A DNA stretch of 59,635 bases, from the NCBI GenBank assembly GCA_017527905.1, contig JAFXPK010000007.1:1-59635 (forward strand), in the 5' to 3' direction. Position numbers and translations under genes: made by a program. Position 1 is the stretch's first letter. Each line of letters begins with the position of its first letter. This document shows, piece by piece, positions 52,299-59,635 of this stretch. The DNA comes from Paludibacteraceae bacterium. GTDB lineage: Bacteria; Bacteroidota; Bacteroidia; Bacteroidales; Paludibacteraceae. The notes under the pieces were generated by a model. That model did no database searches. It was not told the origin of the DNA and saw nothing but the letters and a program-made list of their open reading frames with translations.

Positions 52299-53135
52299 AT
52301 GAAGCATTCTAGTTTATTGAAATTATTGAGTGTGGGTATGTTGTTGGGTATGTTCGCCTGCTCGCACGATGACGATGAGTCGGTGAATAATGAGCCGAAC
52401 AAAGAGCAACAAGGAGGCGGGGAAGAAACCGTGGATAACACTGCATACAACTATTTTGGTGCGGAGATCTACACGAGAGAGACATTCAAGTACGGACGTT
52501 TTGAGGCGAAGATGAAGATGGCCTATGCCCCTGGCTGTATCAGCTCCATGTTCCTTTATTACAATGATTCCTATATGGGAGGTGGAAAACCATGGAACGA
52601 GTTGGATATCGAGGTGATCGGTAAGGACAAGAATAGTTTCCAGACTAATATCATCTCTGGTTCATCTTCCAGCAAGGTGACGTCGGAACAGATCCACTCC
52701 CTTTCTTACCCGGTCAACGAGGACTATCATGTCTATGCCATGGAATGGACGCCTGATTATGCGGCTTGGTTGGTGGATGGAAAAGAGGTGAGACGTACCG
52801 CTGTAGGCGATGCGAAAGGTCAGATCGCCGCTTTGGTGGAGAACCAAAGCCTCCGTTTCAACCTTTGGGCAAGTAAAGAAACTGCTTGGGTGGGTCAACT
52901 GAATTCCAAGGATATTCCGATTATCCAATACATTGATTATGTGAAGGTTTATTCATATGACGAGGATACTAAATCGTTCTCGGAACTGTGGACGGACGAC
53001 TTCGATTCGTTCGATTCTTCACGTTGGAACCGCGGAAACTGGAGCATGGATCTTGTGACGGAAAGGACGACGAATGTGGTGGTCGTGGACGGCAACCTGC
53101 AGCTGAGGCTCACGAAAGAAGCTAAAAATAAGTAA
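52299..53135 (+). CDS. GH16 lichenase-type lipoprotein, circularly permuted (Fibrobacter type)
   Basis: 278 residues. A lipoprotein signal (LLGMFAC) precedes an acidic linker (SHDDDESVNNEPNKE) typical of surface export. The GH16 core has the ELDIE catalytic segment (Glu101 nucleophile, Asp103, Glu105 acid/base). Domain order is unusual: the strand pair that normally begins GH16 enzymes (WTDDFDSFDSSRWN to VVVDGNLQLRLTKE) is at the C-terminus. The chain starts at FGAEIYTRETFKYGRFEAKM. This is the permutation known from the Fibrobacter succinogenes 1,3-1,4-beta-glucanase, which it also resembles in SSMFLYYN, PWNELDIEVIGK and LRFNLWAS. Predicted activity: hydrolysis of mixed-linkage beta-glucan at the cell surface. 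The start was chosen to begin the lipoprotein signal. Confidence 0.9.
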   Translation: MKHSSLLKLLSVGMLLGMFACSHDDDESVNNEPNKEQQGGGEETVDNTAYNYFGAEIYTRETFKYGRFEAKMKMAYAPGCISSMFLYYNDSYMGGGKPWNELDIEVIGKDKNSFQTNIISGSSSSKVTSEQIHSLSYPVNEDYHVYAMEWTPDYAAWLVDGKEVRRTAVGDAKGQIAALVENQSLRFNLWASKETAWVGQLNSKDIPIIQYIDYVKVYSYDEDTKSFSELWTDDFDSFDSSRWNRGNWSMDLVTERTTNVVVVDGNLQLRLTKEAKNK

Positions 53136-53180
53136 TATACATTGGCTCGACGTAGTCATTGATTTATTGGCGAAAAGAGT

Positions 53181-53215
53181 GCGGGGACGTGCCAAATGGT
53201 GCGTCCCCGCTTTCT
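53181..53215 (+). terminator. Intrinsic terminator after the GH16 gene
   Basis: GCGGGGACG and CGTCCCCGC arms, 12-nt loop, then TTTCTT. Arms are nearly the same as those of the terminator at 7032-7069. Confidence 0.75.
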
Positions 53216-53249
53216 TAATTCATAATTCCCACAGGCGTTTATATGTTTC

Positions 53250-53441
53250 GCCCTTTCATGGCTGGCAATGAACCGGACGGGCATTCGCGAGTCCCCAGGG
53301 CGTTGCCCTGGGCTATATAATGGATCGCCCTTTCAGGGCTCAGTTATGCGCATCGTACAAGGGAACACACACCTTTCAACTCTTAATTGACTACGTCGAA
53401 CTGACGTTTCAAAATTGACTCCGTCGAACTATCGTTTCAAA
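53250..53441. repeat. Intergenic repeats: CCCAGGGC palindrome and a 28-bp pair
   Basis: CCCCAGGGCGTTGCCCTGGG at about 53293-53312 is the palindrome seen after each DjlA-like gene. TTGACTACGTCGAACT at 53386 and TTGACTCCGTCGAACT at 53414 are a 28-bp tandem pair. No gene lies between 53136 and 53462. Confidence 0.65.
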
Positions 53442-53462
53442 ATTCTTAATTCTTAATTCCCT

Positions 53463-55232
53463 TTACCAGCTGATTCCCTTATTCCTCAGCACCCTTTGCG
53501 ATGAGACGTCGCCCTGCTTGGCGGCCTTCCTGTACCAGACGACCGCCTCCTTGTGGTCTTGCTCCGTGCCATATCCGTTGTCGTAGCATACGCCGAGGTT
53601 GTGTTGCGCGCTGACGTAGCCCTGCTCCGCCGCTTTCCTGAACCAGTTGACGGCCTCCTCGTAGTTCTGTTGGATGCCGTTGCCCTTGTAGTAGCATACG
53701 CCTAGCTTGTATTGTGCCTTCGCATCTCCCTGTTTGGCCGCCCTGCCGTACCACTTGGCGACCTCCGTCTCGTTCATTTCCACTCCGAACCCGTTTTCGT
53801 AGCAGTAGCCGAGGAAGGATTGCGCCATGGCGTCATTCTGTTCGGCCGCCTTCTTGAACCAGCTGATGGCTGTCGGAACATCTTTCTCCGTGCCGATTCC
53901 GTTGTAGTAGCAGGAGCCGAGGTTGAATTGTGCGGTCGCATAGCCTCGCTCGGCCGCCTTCTGGTACCAGTTGACCGCCGCCTCGATGTCCTTTTCCATG
54001 CCCATTCCGTTGTAGCATAGGTTGCCGAGGTGGAACTGCGCCTCCGCATATTCCTGTTGCGCCGCTTTCCTGTACCAGAACGCCGCATCCGAGTAGTTCT
54101 TGAAGACGCCATCCCCATGCTCGTAGCAATTGCCGAGGCAGCATTGGGCTTGGGCGTTGCCTTGTTCCGCCGCCTTCTTGTACCAATTGATCATCTCGGT
54201 GGTGCTCTTGGTCACGCCGCTGCCGTTCTTGTAGCACATCGCTATTTGGCATTGGGCTTGGGCGTTGCCTTGCTCGGCCGCCTTCTTGTACCAGGCGATC
54301 GCCTCGGCGAAGTTCTTGGTGACGCCAAGACCCTTCTCGTAGCAGGCGCCGAGGTTGCACTGCGCCTCCGCATATCCTTTTTGGGCCGCCTTGGTGTAGA
54401 GGTTGGCCGCCTCCCGTTCGTTCTTGTCCGTTCCGATGGCTTGCTCGTAGCAAACTCCTAGGTCGTTCTGTGCCTTGGTCAGCCCTTGCTCGGCCGCCAT
54501 GCGGATCCAGCGGAAGGCGAGGCGTGGGTTAGGGTCTGTGCCGACCCCCTCCTTGTAGCAGTTGCCTAGCGCGCATTGCGCCTGCGCATACCCTTGGTCG
54601 GCCGCTTGGCGGTACCAATGTGCGCCATCTTCCGTGTTCCTGACGGTGCCCCGTCCGTACATGAGGCAATCGCCCAGTTTGTATTGCGCCTCGGCGAGTC
54701 CTTGTTCCGCCGCCTGTTTGTACCAGTTGACAGCCTCCTTGAGGTCTTGCGCCACACCTTTCCCTTCGGCGTAGCGGTCTCCTAATATCTTCTGTGATTG
54801 GCTATGTTGTTGTCCTGCCGCTTTCTTGTACCATTGCAGGGCTTGTGCCGTATCCTTCTCGGCCCCGGTTCCCGCCTCGAGGCAGAGCGCGGTCTTGTAT
54901 TGCGCTTCCACCAAGCCTTGTTCCGCCGCTTTTTGGTACCATGCGAGAGCTTGTTTAGGGTCGGACGTGGTGCCTTTCCCCTGTTGTAGGCAGTTGCCGT
55001 AGCGGTATTGAGCTTGGGCATGTCCCTGCTGGGCAGCCTCCCCGAATCTGGTGAAGGCGGTGTCGTACACCTTCCGCTGATAGTACGCCTCACCCTCTTT
55101 GAAGAGCTCCTCCGCGGACTTTATGACGGTGTCGGGTGCGGAACCCTCTAAATCATTCGCATTTCCACAAACACAACAGGAGATAAGACTTAGCAACGCT
55201 AAGATGTACCTTTTGTGAAAATCGCTATTCAT
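53463..55232 (-). CDS. Exported Sel1-repeat protein
   Basis: 589 residues from the ATG at 55232, which begins a signal-peptide-like stretch (MNSDFHKRYILALLSLISCC). About 15 Sel1-type (TPR-like) repeats of 36 residues follow with the pattern A-x-x-WYxKAAEQGxAxAQxxLGxCYxxGxG, filling the rest of the protein. Such solenoids mediate protein-protein contacts. The gene is transcribed away from the DjlA-like array, with about 200 bp between the start codons. A full -7 and a TTTG box support the promoter. The two in-frame upstream codon options (to 55268) would overlap the promoter. Confidence 0.88.
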   Translation of the reverse strand: MNSDFHKRYILALLSLISCCVCGNANDLEGSAPDTVIKSAEELFKEGEAYYQRKVYDTAFTRFGEAAQQGHAQAQYRYGNCLQQGKGTTSDPKQALAWYQKAAEQGLVEAQYKTALCLEAGTGAEKDTAQALQWYKKAAGQQHSQSQKILGDRYAEGKGVAQDLKEAVNWYKQAAEQGLAEAQYKLGDCLMYGRGTVRNTEDGAHWYRQAADQGYAQAQCALGNCYKEGVGTDPNPRLAFRWIRMAAEQGLTKAQNDLGVCYEQAIGTDKNEREAANLYTKAAQKGYAEAQCNLGACYEKGLGVTKNFAEAIAWYKKAAEQGNAQAQCQIAMCYKNGSGVTKSTTEMINWYKKAAEQGNAQAQCCLGNCYEHGDGVFKNYSDAAFWYRKAAQQEYAEAQFHLGNLCYNGMGMEKDIEAAVNWYQKAAERGYATAQFNLGSCYYNGIGTEKDVPTAISWFKKAAEQNDAMAQSFLGYCYENGFGVEMNETEVAKWYGRAAKQGDAKAQYKLGVCYYKGNGIQQNYEEAVNWFRKAAEQGYVSAQHNLGVCYDNGYGTEQDHKEAVVWYRKAAKQGDVSSQRVLRNKGISW

Positions 55233-55265
55233 AATAATGGTATTGCTTTTGGTTAAAACTCGGCA

Positions 55266-55295
55266 CAAAATTAATTAAATCGATTGAATGCCAAA
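55266..55295 (-). promoter_or_regulatory. Promoter of the Sel1-repeat gene (TTTG-N18-TAATTTTG)
   Basis: On the minus strand TTTG (55295-55292), 18 nt, TAATTTTG (55273-55266). The leader is about 30 nt. Confidence 0.6.
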
Positions 55296-55433
55296 ATATT
55301 ATGATTGATTCTTTAGACAAATGCCCCATTATTGGCGGTAAAATACGCCTTTTTTTTAATATTTGTCCATAATCCATGAACGAACAACCCCTGATTGTCC
55401 ATTCTTTTTTTACCTTTACAAAAAAATGTAGGC

Positions 55434-56624
55434 ATGGATAAGGAGAAGATAAGGGAGGTATTCCTGAAATGGGGAAAGGAGAGGAAACTGACGAAGAACG
55501 GTGCGTTAAGAGTGAATGAAAATGGATTTAGAGGATCGTTGTTCGGGTGTCTTACCTTGATCGCAGTTCTTATTGGTCCATGGGGCATTTATGAACTTGT
55601 GTCGAGTTCGGTGGAGTTGAGCAAAACGTCGAGTCACATTCTTGTCCTCTCTGCGATCGTTGTTCCTTTGATTGGGATCGTGCTGATAAGTTTTTTCGGT
55701 AAGTCCCTATTTTATGAGGATCGCTTGGTTATCTCTTCTTTTGAAGGAAGTGACTTGGTTTACCCTTATTCCGAGCTGATTTCGGTGGATTACCACTTGG
55801 TAGTTACTGATGATTCTAAGTATATGGCTCTCACCCTTCGGTTTAAGCATGAACGGTTGACGTATCGAGATGAACGCCTGGTCCGTTTCTTTAGTACGTG
55901 CTTTAAACCGATCTTTAGGAATCGCCCTTTTTATGAAGATATGTTCCGTTTGTTCGCCAATGTGATTTGCCTGAAAGAAGATGCCGCATACCGCGCAAGG
56001 GGATGGGAAGCCGCATTGAAGTACCTTTCCCCCCTTTCCGAATCCAAGTATTGTGTGTATGATTGCGAAGAGCATCTCCTCCGTTGCATGGAAGAGGACC
56101 GTCAAGAGTACATTGACACATGTCTCGCCATCCTGAAGAATAAGGGGGTGGACTATGCCGACCGTCTGGAGTTGTTGTCCCACCTCTTCGAGTGCGCCTA
56201 TGCGAGCGATGGCATGGTGGACGAGGAGGAGTTGGAGCACCTCTCCCGCATCGCTTATTATCTCAGAATCAAGGATTGGGACTTCCTCTCTTTGAAGTGT
56301 CATTTCGAGGCGATGAAGCAAAACCAGTATGCCGGTCAGACCGAGAGCGAGGAGCAAACGAAGCAACGTGAGCGTTACCAATCCGCCTATTCCAACCGTC
56401 TGAAGGAGGCCTATAAGATATTGGGATTGAACGAGAAAGCTACGTTGGAGGATGTGAAAACCGCCTACCGCACGCAGGTGAAGAGTTGCCACCCCGACAC
56501 CCTGCCGCCTACCGCCAAGGATAGCGAGCGAGAGGAGGCCGCCATCCGTTTCCGTGCGGTCACGGAGGCGTACGATTTTTTGTGTGCGGAGCTGGTAGTG
56601 GAGCCAGTCAGCGTGACGAAATGA
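55434..56624 (+). CDS. DjlA-like membrane co-chaperone, array member 1
   Basis: 396 residues. A short N-terminal KWGKERKLTKNGAL motif precedes two hydrophobic segments (about 30-85). A soluble middle region follows (EDMFRLFANVICLK). A TerB-like helical domain (GVDYADRLELLSHLFECAYA, SDGMVDEEELEHLSRIAYYL) leads into a C-terminal J domain with the HPD motif (SCHPDTLPP), which stimulates DnaK ATPase. The layout resembles DjlA (membrane anchor, TerB-like, J). The ATG at 55434 is chosen because it matches the start of the paralogs (MDxxKI); the frame is open 13 codons further up. It is followed immediately by a repeat palindrome and a scar of another copy. Confidence 0.85.
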   Translation: MDKEKIREVFLKWGKERKLTKNGALRVNENGFRGSLFGCLTLIAVLIGPWGIYELVSSSVELSKTSSHILVLSAIVVPLIGIVLISFFGKSLFYEDRLVISSFEGSDLVYPYSELISVDYHLVVTDDSKYMALTLRFKHERLTYRDERLVRFFSTCFKPIFRNRPFYEDMFRLFANVICLKEDAAYRARGWEAALKYLSPLSESKYCVYDCEEHLLRCMEEDRQEYIDTCLAILKNKGVDYADRLELLSHLFECAYASDGMVDEEELEHLSRIAYYLRIKDWDFLSLKCHFEAMKQNQYAGQTESEEQTKQRERYQSAYSNRLKEAYKILGLNEKATLEDVKTAYRTQVKSCHPDTLPPTAKDSEREEAAIRFRAVTEAYDFLCAELVVEPVSVTK

Positions 56625-56682
56625 TGTTCCCCTACGGCCTGAAAGGCCACTACATTATTTAGCCCAGGGCAACGCCCTGGGA
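56625..56682 (+). repeat. REP-like element after array member 1
   Basis: Begins right after the stop codon: TACGGCCTGAAAGGCC, CATTATTTAGCC, then palindrome CCCAGGGCAACGCCCTGGG. Near-identical elements follow the scar (56780) and array member 2 (58286). Confidence 0.85.
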
Positions 56683-56779
56683 GCGGGAGGATGCGTCGAT
56701 CCGTTTCCGCACGATTACGGAGGCGTACGATTTTTTGTGTGCGGAGTTGAGCGTGGAACCGGTTAGCGTGACGAAATGA
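56681..56779 (+). pseudogene. 3' fragment of a lost DjlA-like paralog
   Basis: 33 in-frame codons including the stop encode ERED, ASIRFRTITEAYDFLCAEL, SVEPVSVTK, clearly the C-terminal end of the J-domain proteins on both sides. The sequence starts abruptly at the end of the REP palindrome (CCTGG then GAGCGGGAG) and has no start or upstream coding part. It is best explained by unequal recombination that deleted most of an intervening copy. Confidence 0.85.
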
Positions 56780-56837
56780 TGTTTCCCTACGGCCTGAAAG
56801 GCCACTACATTATTTAGCCCAGGGCAACGCCCTGGGA
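56780..56837 (+). repeat. REP-like element after the scar
   Basis: Same layout as 56625-56682: TACGGCCTGAAAGGCC then CCCAGGGCAACGCCCTGGG, directly after the fragment's stop codon. Confidence 0.85.
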
Positions 56838-56909
56838 AATGTGGAGATGAACGATGTGTCGGACGCCCCCGGAGGGGGCAAAACAAATTTTAATCAATGC
56901 TATGCTCCA

Positions 56910-56939
56910 TTGCGTTCCCATAAAAATACGCTAATTTTG
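56910..56939 (+). promoter_or_regulatory. Promoter of array member 2 (TTGC-N18-TAATTTTG)
   Basis: TAATTTTG (56932-56939) ends only 5 nt before the ATG, so transcription should begin at or next to the start codon. The upstream sequence aligns with that of array member 3. Confidence 0.6.
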
Positions 56940-56944
56940 AGGCT

Positions 56945-58285
56945 ATGGACACGGTAAAGATAGAGAACATATTCAAGGAATGGCAAAAGAAGGCTGTGTT
57001 GACGAAGAAGGGTGCGCTACTAGTGGATCCGAAATATGTGCGTGTTCTTAAAACAATCTTATCACTGCCAGGAATTCTTTTGGCGATATTTATTACCTTT
57101 ATTATCGGCTTTATGATTATCATGGGACCCGTGCTCTCTCTTGTTTCGTTAAGTGAAGGAGAAACTCTTGTCTCACTTGTGTTGGGGATATTATTTGTGT
57201 TGTGTTGTGTGTTGTGTATCGTTTTCTATCCTATCCCTTCCCTATTGCTAAGTAAATGCCCGGATTTTTTCGAGACGATATTATACCCCTTTGTTGAACC
57301 CTTGCTTTTTCCTTTTTTGCGTTCTAAGCCTATTTTATTGTTCCATAAGGATCATCTGGTACTTTCTACCGGTTGGATTGGACCTAAGGATAAATGTTTT
57401 TATTCTGACATGGGAAAAATCACATGTTCACGTCTGAGTAAGAAGGCGTTCCTCCTACGGATCCTGTTTAAGGGGAGGGAAAAACCTATTGAGGTAGAGA
57501 TTGCGCCGAATACGGGTGATGTGTTGCATCTGCTCGGTTCCGCCTTTCAACCAATCTTTGTCAATGAGCCTCTGTGTGAGGATATGTTGCGGCTCTATGC
57601 GGACATGATCACCTTGGGACGTGACCCCAAGAGCCAACAGGATGGACTGCAATGCGCCATGAAATACTTCTCGGAGCCGAAGTACAAAGACTATGATTAC
57701 ACTCGAAGGCTCACGGAACTGGTTGACACGTTCAATCAGTACAGGGCGCAGAAGCGTATGCCTATAAGCGAGGATTACATCAACAGATGTTTGTCCATCC
57801 TGAATAACAAGGGGGTGGACTACGACGCTCGCCTGGATCTTCTGTCGCACCTCTTCGAATGCGCCTATGCGAGCGAGGAGATGGTGGACGTGGTGGAGCT
57901 GGACCGTCTCTCCCGCATCGCTTACTACTTCCGCATCAAGGAGTGGGACTTCCTTTCGCTGAAGTACAGTTTCGAAGCCATGAAACAGCAACGGGGCAGG
58001 AGGAACGGCACGGAGAACGCCCAGCAACGTGAACGCTACCAATCCGCCTATTCCAACCGTATGAAGGAGGCCTATAAAATATTGGGATTGAACGAGAAAG
58101 CTACGTTGGAGGAGGTGAAAACCGCCTACCGCGCGCAGGTGAAGACCTGCCATCCCGACACCCTTCCGCCTACCGCCAAGGATAGCGAGCGGGAGGAGGC
58201 GTCGATCCGATTCCGCTCCCTAACGGAGGCGTACGATTTTTTGTGTGAGGAGTTGTGTGCGGAGCTAGTCAGTGTGGCGAAATGA
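56945..58285 (+). CDS. DjlA-like membrane co-chaperone, array member 2
   Basis: 446 residues. N-terminal FKEWQKKAVLTKKGAL, two strongly hydrophobic segments (about 35-100) quite unlike those of member 1, a soluble region with LCEDMLRLYADMITLG and DYDYTRRLTELVD, a TerB-like domain (GVDYDARLDLLSHLFECAYA) and a J domain with HPD (TCHPDTLPP). The C-terminal ~150 residues are nearly the same as in member 1, while the N-terminal half is diverged. The promoter -7 box lies 5 nt before the ATG. Role: membrane-tethered DnaK partner, client unknown. Confidence 0.85.
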   Translation: MDTVKIENIFKEWQKKAVLTKKGALLVDPKYVRVLKTILSLPGILLAIFITFIIGFMIIMGPVLSLVSLSEGETLVSLVLGILFVLCCVLCIVFYPIPSLLLSKCPDFFETILYPFVEPLLFPFLRSKPILLFHKDHLVLSTGWIGPKDKCFYSDMGKITCSRLSKKAFLLRILFKGREKPIEVEIAPNTGDVLHLLGSAFQPIFVNEPLCEDMLRLYADMITLGRDPKSQQDGLQCAMKYFSEPKYKDYDYTRRLTELVDTFNQYRAQKRMPISEDYINRCLSILNNKGVDYDARLDLLSHLFECAYASEEMVDVVELDRLSRIAYYFRIKEWDFLSLKYSFEAMKQQRGRRNGTENAQQRERYQSAYSNRMKEAYKILGLNEKATLEEVKTAYRAQVKTCHPDTLPPTAKDSEREEASIRFRSLTEAYDFLCEELCAELVSVAK

Positions 58286-58342
58286 TGTTCCCCTACGGCC
58301 AGAAAGGCCATCACATTATCTAGCCCAGGGCAACGCCCTGGG
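58286..58342 (+). repeat. REP-like element after array member 2
   Basis: TACGGCCAGAAAGGCC then CCCAGGGCAACGCCCTGGG, directly after the stop codon. Confidence 0.85.
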
Positions 58343-58392
58343 GACAAAAGAAATTTAAATCATGGCACCATCGCATTTCCATGAAATTGTGC

Positions 58393-58400
58393 TAATTTTG
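58393..58400 (+). promoter_or_regulatory. -7 element of array member 3
   Basis: TAATTTTG ends 5 nt before the ATG, as in array member 2, and the surrounding 30 bp align between the two genes. Confidence 0.55.
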
Positions 58401-58405
58401 GAACT

Positions 58406-59635
58406 ATGGACAAGGAAAAGATAGATAGGATATTCAAGGAGTGGAAGGAAAAATCCTTGCTGACGGAAGACGGGGCGTTGAAGAAACCCATTGAGGAATG
58501 TTGGCAGAATTATGTTTTCCCTTTCATTCTCAACGTTGTGTTTTGGTCGGTTTCTACCATTGCCATGATTCTGTTTACAAATTCTCCTGAGAGTGAATCT
58601 GTGGGTTTATGGGCACTGCTCATGATCATTGTTTGGGCACTTCTCTATTTTGTTGTTGTTTCGGTGGGGGAGCATTTGAAAGAACAATACGCTTCTTCAT
58701 ATTGCTATTACAAAGACCGCCTTGAATTGACTCATTTCCAGGGACGAAGGAAAGTGCCGTATTTCTATCGGACTATAAAACGTATCGTTTGCGGGGAATC
58801 GGGTTGTACGGTGGAATTTAGAGACTATGTGTTGCGGGTGGTGGATCCTAATTTGGTGGAATTCTTCCGAACGTGTTTCCCCGACCTTTGTTATGTGGAC
58901 CCGATATGCTACAAGGAGGAATATGAGGGCGAGATAAGACGCTTCGCGAATAGAATATGTTTCAAGACTCTGCCGGAGTGCCAGGAGGAGACCCTCCAGA
59001 CCCTACTGACATACTTCTCGAAGTCCAAGTATGTCAGCTATGATTATAAGCGCGACCTATCAAGCCGGGTGAGGGAAATCATGCCCTTGAAGCAGCGTTA
59101 TTACACGGATATGATAAGACTCTTCGCGAATATGATATGTCTCAGGATGGGTGATTCGTACCAGGATGCGGGTTATCAGTGCCTCATGAAGTACCTCTCC
59201 GAGTCGGCTTTCCGCGAATATAATTATACGCATGATTTGTCTGTGCAGATTGAACGCTTTAGGGGCTTTCGGGCGAAGGGGTCCGTCCCGTCGAAGGATA
59301 GTTTCGTGAACATTAGTTTGTCCATTGTGGAAAACAAGGGGTCTGATTACGCCGACCGCCTGGAGCTCCTGTCTCATCTCTTCGAGTGCGCCTATGCGAG
59401 CGATGGTCTGGTGGACGAAGAGGAGTTGAACCGCCTCTCCCGCATCGCATTTTATCTTTGCATAAAAGATTGGGACTTCCTCTCCCTGAGATATCGTTTC
59501 GAAACGGAGAAACAATCCAGGGAACGACAGAGTGGCGAGGAGAACGCCCGACAACGTGAGCGTTGCCAATTCAGCTATTCCAACCGCAAACGTGAGGCCT
59601 ACAACCTGCTGGGTCTGAAGTTGGATGCCCCGCTG
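58406..59635 (+). CDS. DjlA-like membrane co-chaperone, array member 3 (3' partial)
   Basis: Open from ATG 58406 to the window end: 410 codons. Starts MDKEKIDRIFKEWKEKSLLT like its paralogs, then two hydrophobic segments (about 36-85). The middle region is duplicated: EIRRFANRICFK to SYDYKRDL (nt 58922-59071) and DMIRLFANMICLR to EYNYTHDL (59099-59251). The TerB-like domain follows (SDYADRLELLSHLFECAYA), and the sequence ends at the start of the J domain (NRKREAYNLLGLKLDAPL). Members 1 and 2 have only one copy of the middle block. The HPD motif lies outside the window. Confidence 0.82.
   Translation, partial: MDKEKIDRIFKEWKEKSLLTEDGALKKPIEECWQNYVFPFILNVVFWSVSTIAMILFTNSPESESVGLWALLMIIVWALLYFVVVSVGEHLKEQYASSYCYYKDRLELTHFQGRRKVPYFYRTIKRIVCGESGCTVEFRDYVLRVVDPNLVEFFRTCFPDLCYVDPICYKEEYEGEIRRFANRICFKTLPECQEETLQTLLTYFSKSKYVSYDYKRDLSSRVREIMPLKQRYYTDMIRLFANMICLRMGDSYQDAGYQCLMKYLSESAFREYNYTHDLSVQIERFRGFRAKGSVPSKDSFVNISLSIVENKGSDYADRLELLSHLFECAYASDGLVDEEELNRLSRIAFYLCIKDWDFLSLRYRFETEKQSRERQSGEENARQRERCQFSYSNRKREAYNLLGLKLDAPL

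Overview
The window looks like a chromosomal segment of a Bacteroidales bacterium, probably from a gut or rumen community. Three things point there. Several secreted proteins end in type IX secretion (T9SS) sorting domains of both type A and type B. Promoters fit the Bacteroidetes pattern (TTTG, 18-20 nt, TAnnTTTG) rather than the sigma70 pattern. The gene set is familiar for the group: fused FeoA-FeoB with a Cys-rich partner, PL1-CE8 pectin enzyme, GH30, a Fibrobacter-like lichenase, B6 kinase and a Bacteroidetes-type ketol-acid reductoisomerase. No tRNA, rRNA, CRISPR array or transposase was seen.

Layout. 1-23.5 kb: two paralogous giant T9SS type B surface proteins. The first is cut by the window start. 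The second has 5366 residues and carries 18 back-to-back copies of a 93-residue module. 23.6-26.5 kb: a CotH/lamin-tail protein with a type A sorting domain. 26.6-31.7 kb: pyridoxamine kinase, a small exported protein and a two-gene asymmetric ABC exporter. 32.0-36.0 kb (minus strand): galE, a sugar nucleotidyltransferase and a phosphoethanolamine transferase. 36.4-40.3 kb: an iron/oxygen operon (FeoAB, Cys-rich FeoB partner, hemerythrin protein, LuxR-type regulator with a degenerate receiver). 40.5-41.1 kb: a MntA/HepT toxin-antitoxin pair. 41.4-43.2 kb: aquaporin and ilvC. 43.2-44.0 kb: short repeats and a possible small RNA. 44.0-49.6 kb: GH30 and PL1-CE8 secreted polysaccharide enzymes. 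49.7-53.1 kb: a lipoprotein, a 2-kb gene-free repeat region, and a circularly permuted GH16 lipoprotein. 53.5-59.6 kb: a Sel1-repeat protein divergent from a tandem array of DjlA-like (TM + TerB-like + J domain) proteins, the last cut by the window end.

The strongest candidate for something undescribed is in the gene-free region at 50.9-51.9 kb. Three tandem copies of a small transcription unit each have a TTTG-N20-TATATT promoter with exactly 20-nt spacing. Each is followed by a roughly 75-80-nt segment ending in a long hairpin and a T-run. Paired positions change together between copies. Two copies carry a further conserved train of four hairpins. The block lies between inverted copies of an 84-bp repeat. 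Other points of interest are the repeat expansion in the giant proteins, the expanding DjlA-like array with a recombination scar, and the circularly permuted lichenase.

All calls come from reading the sequence. No database search or folding program was run, and family names rest on recognised motifs.
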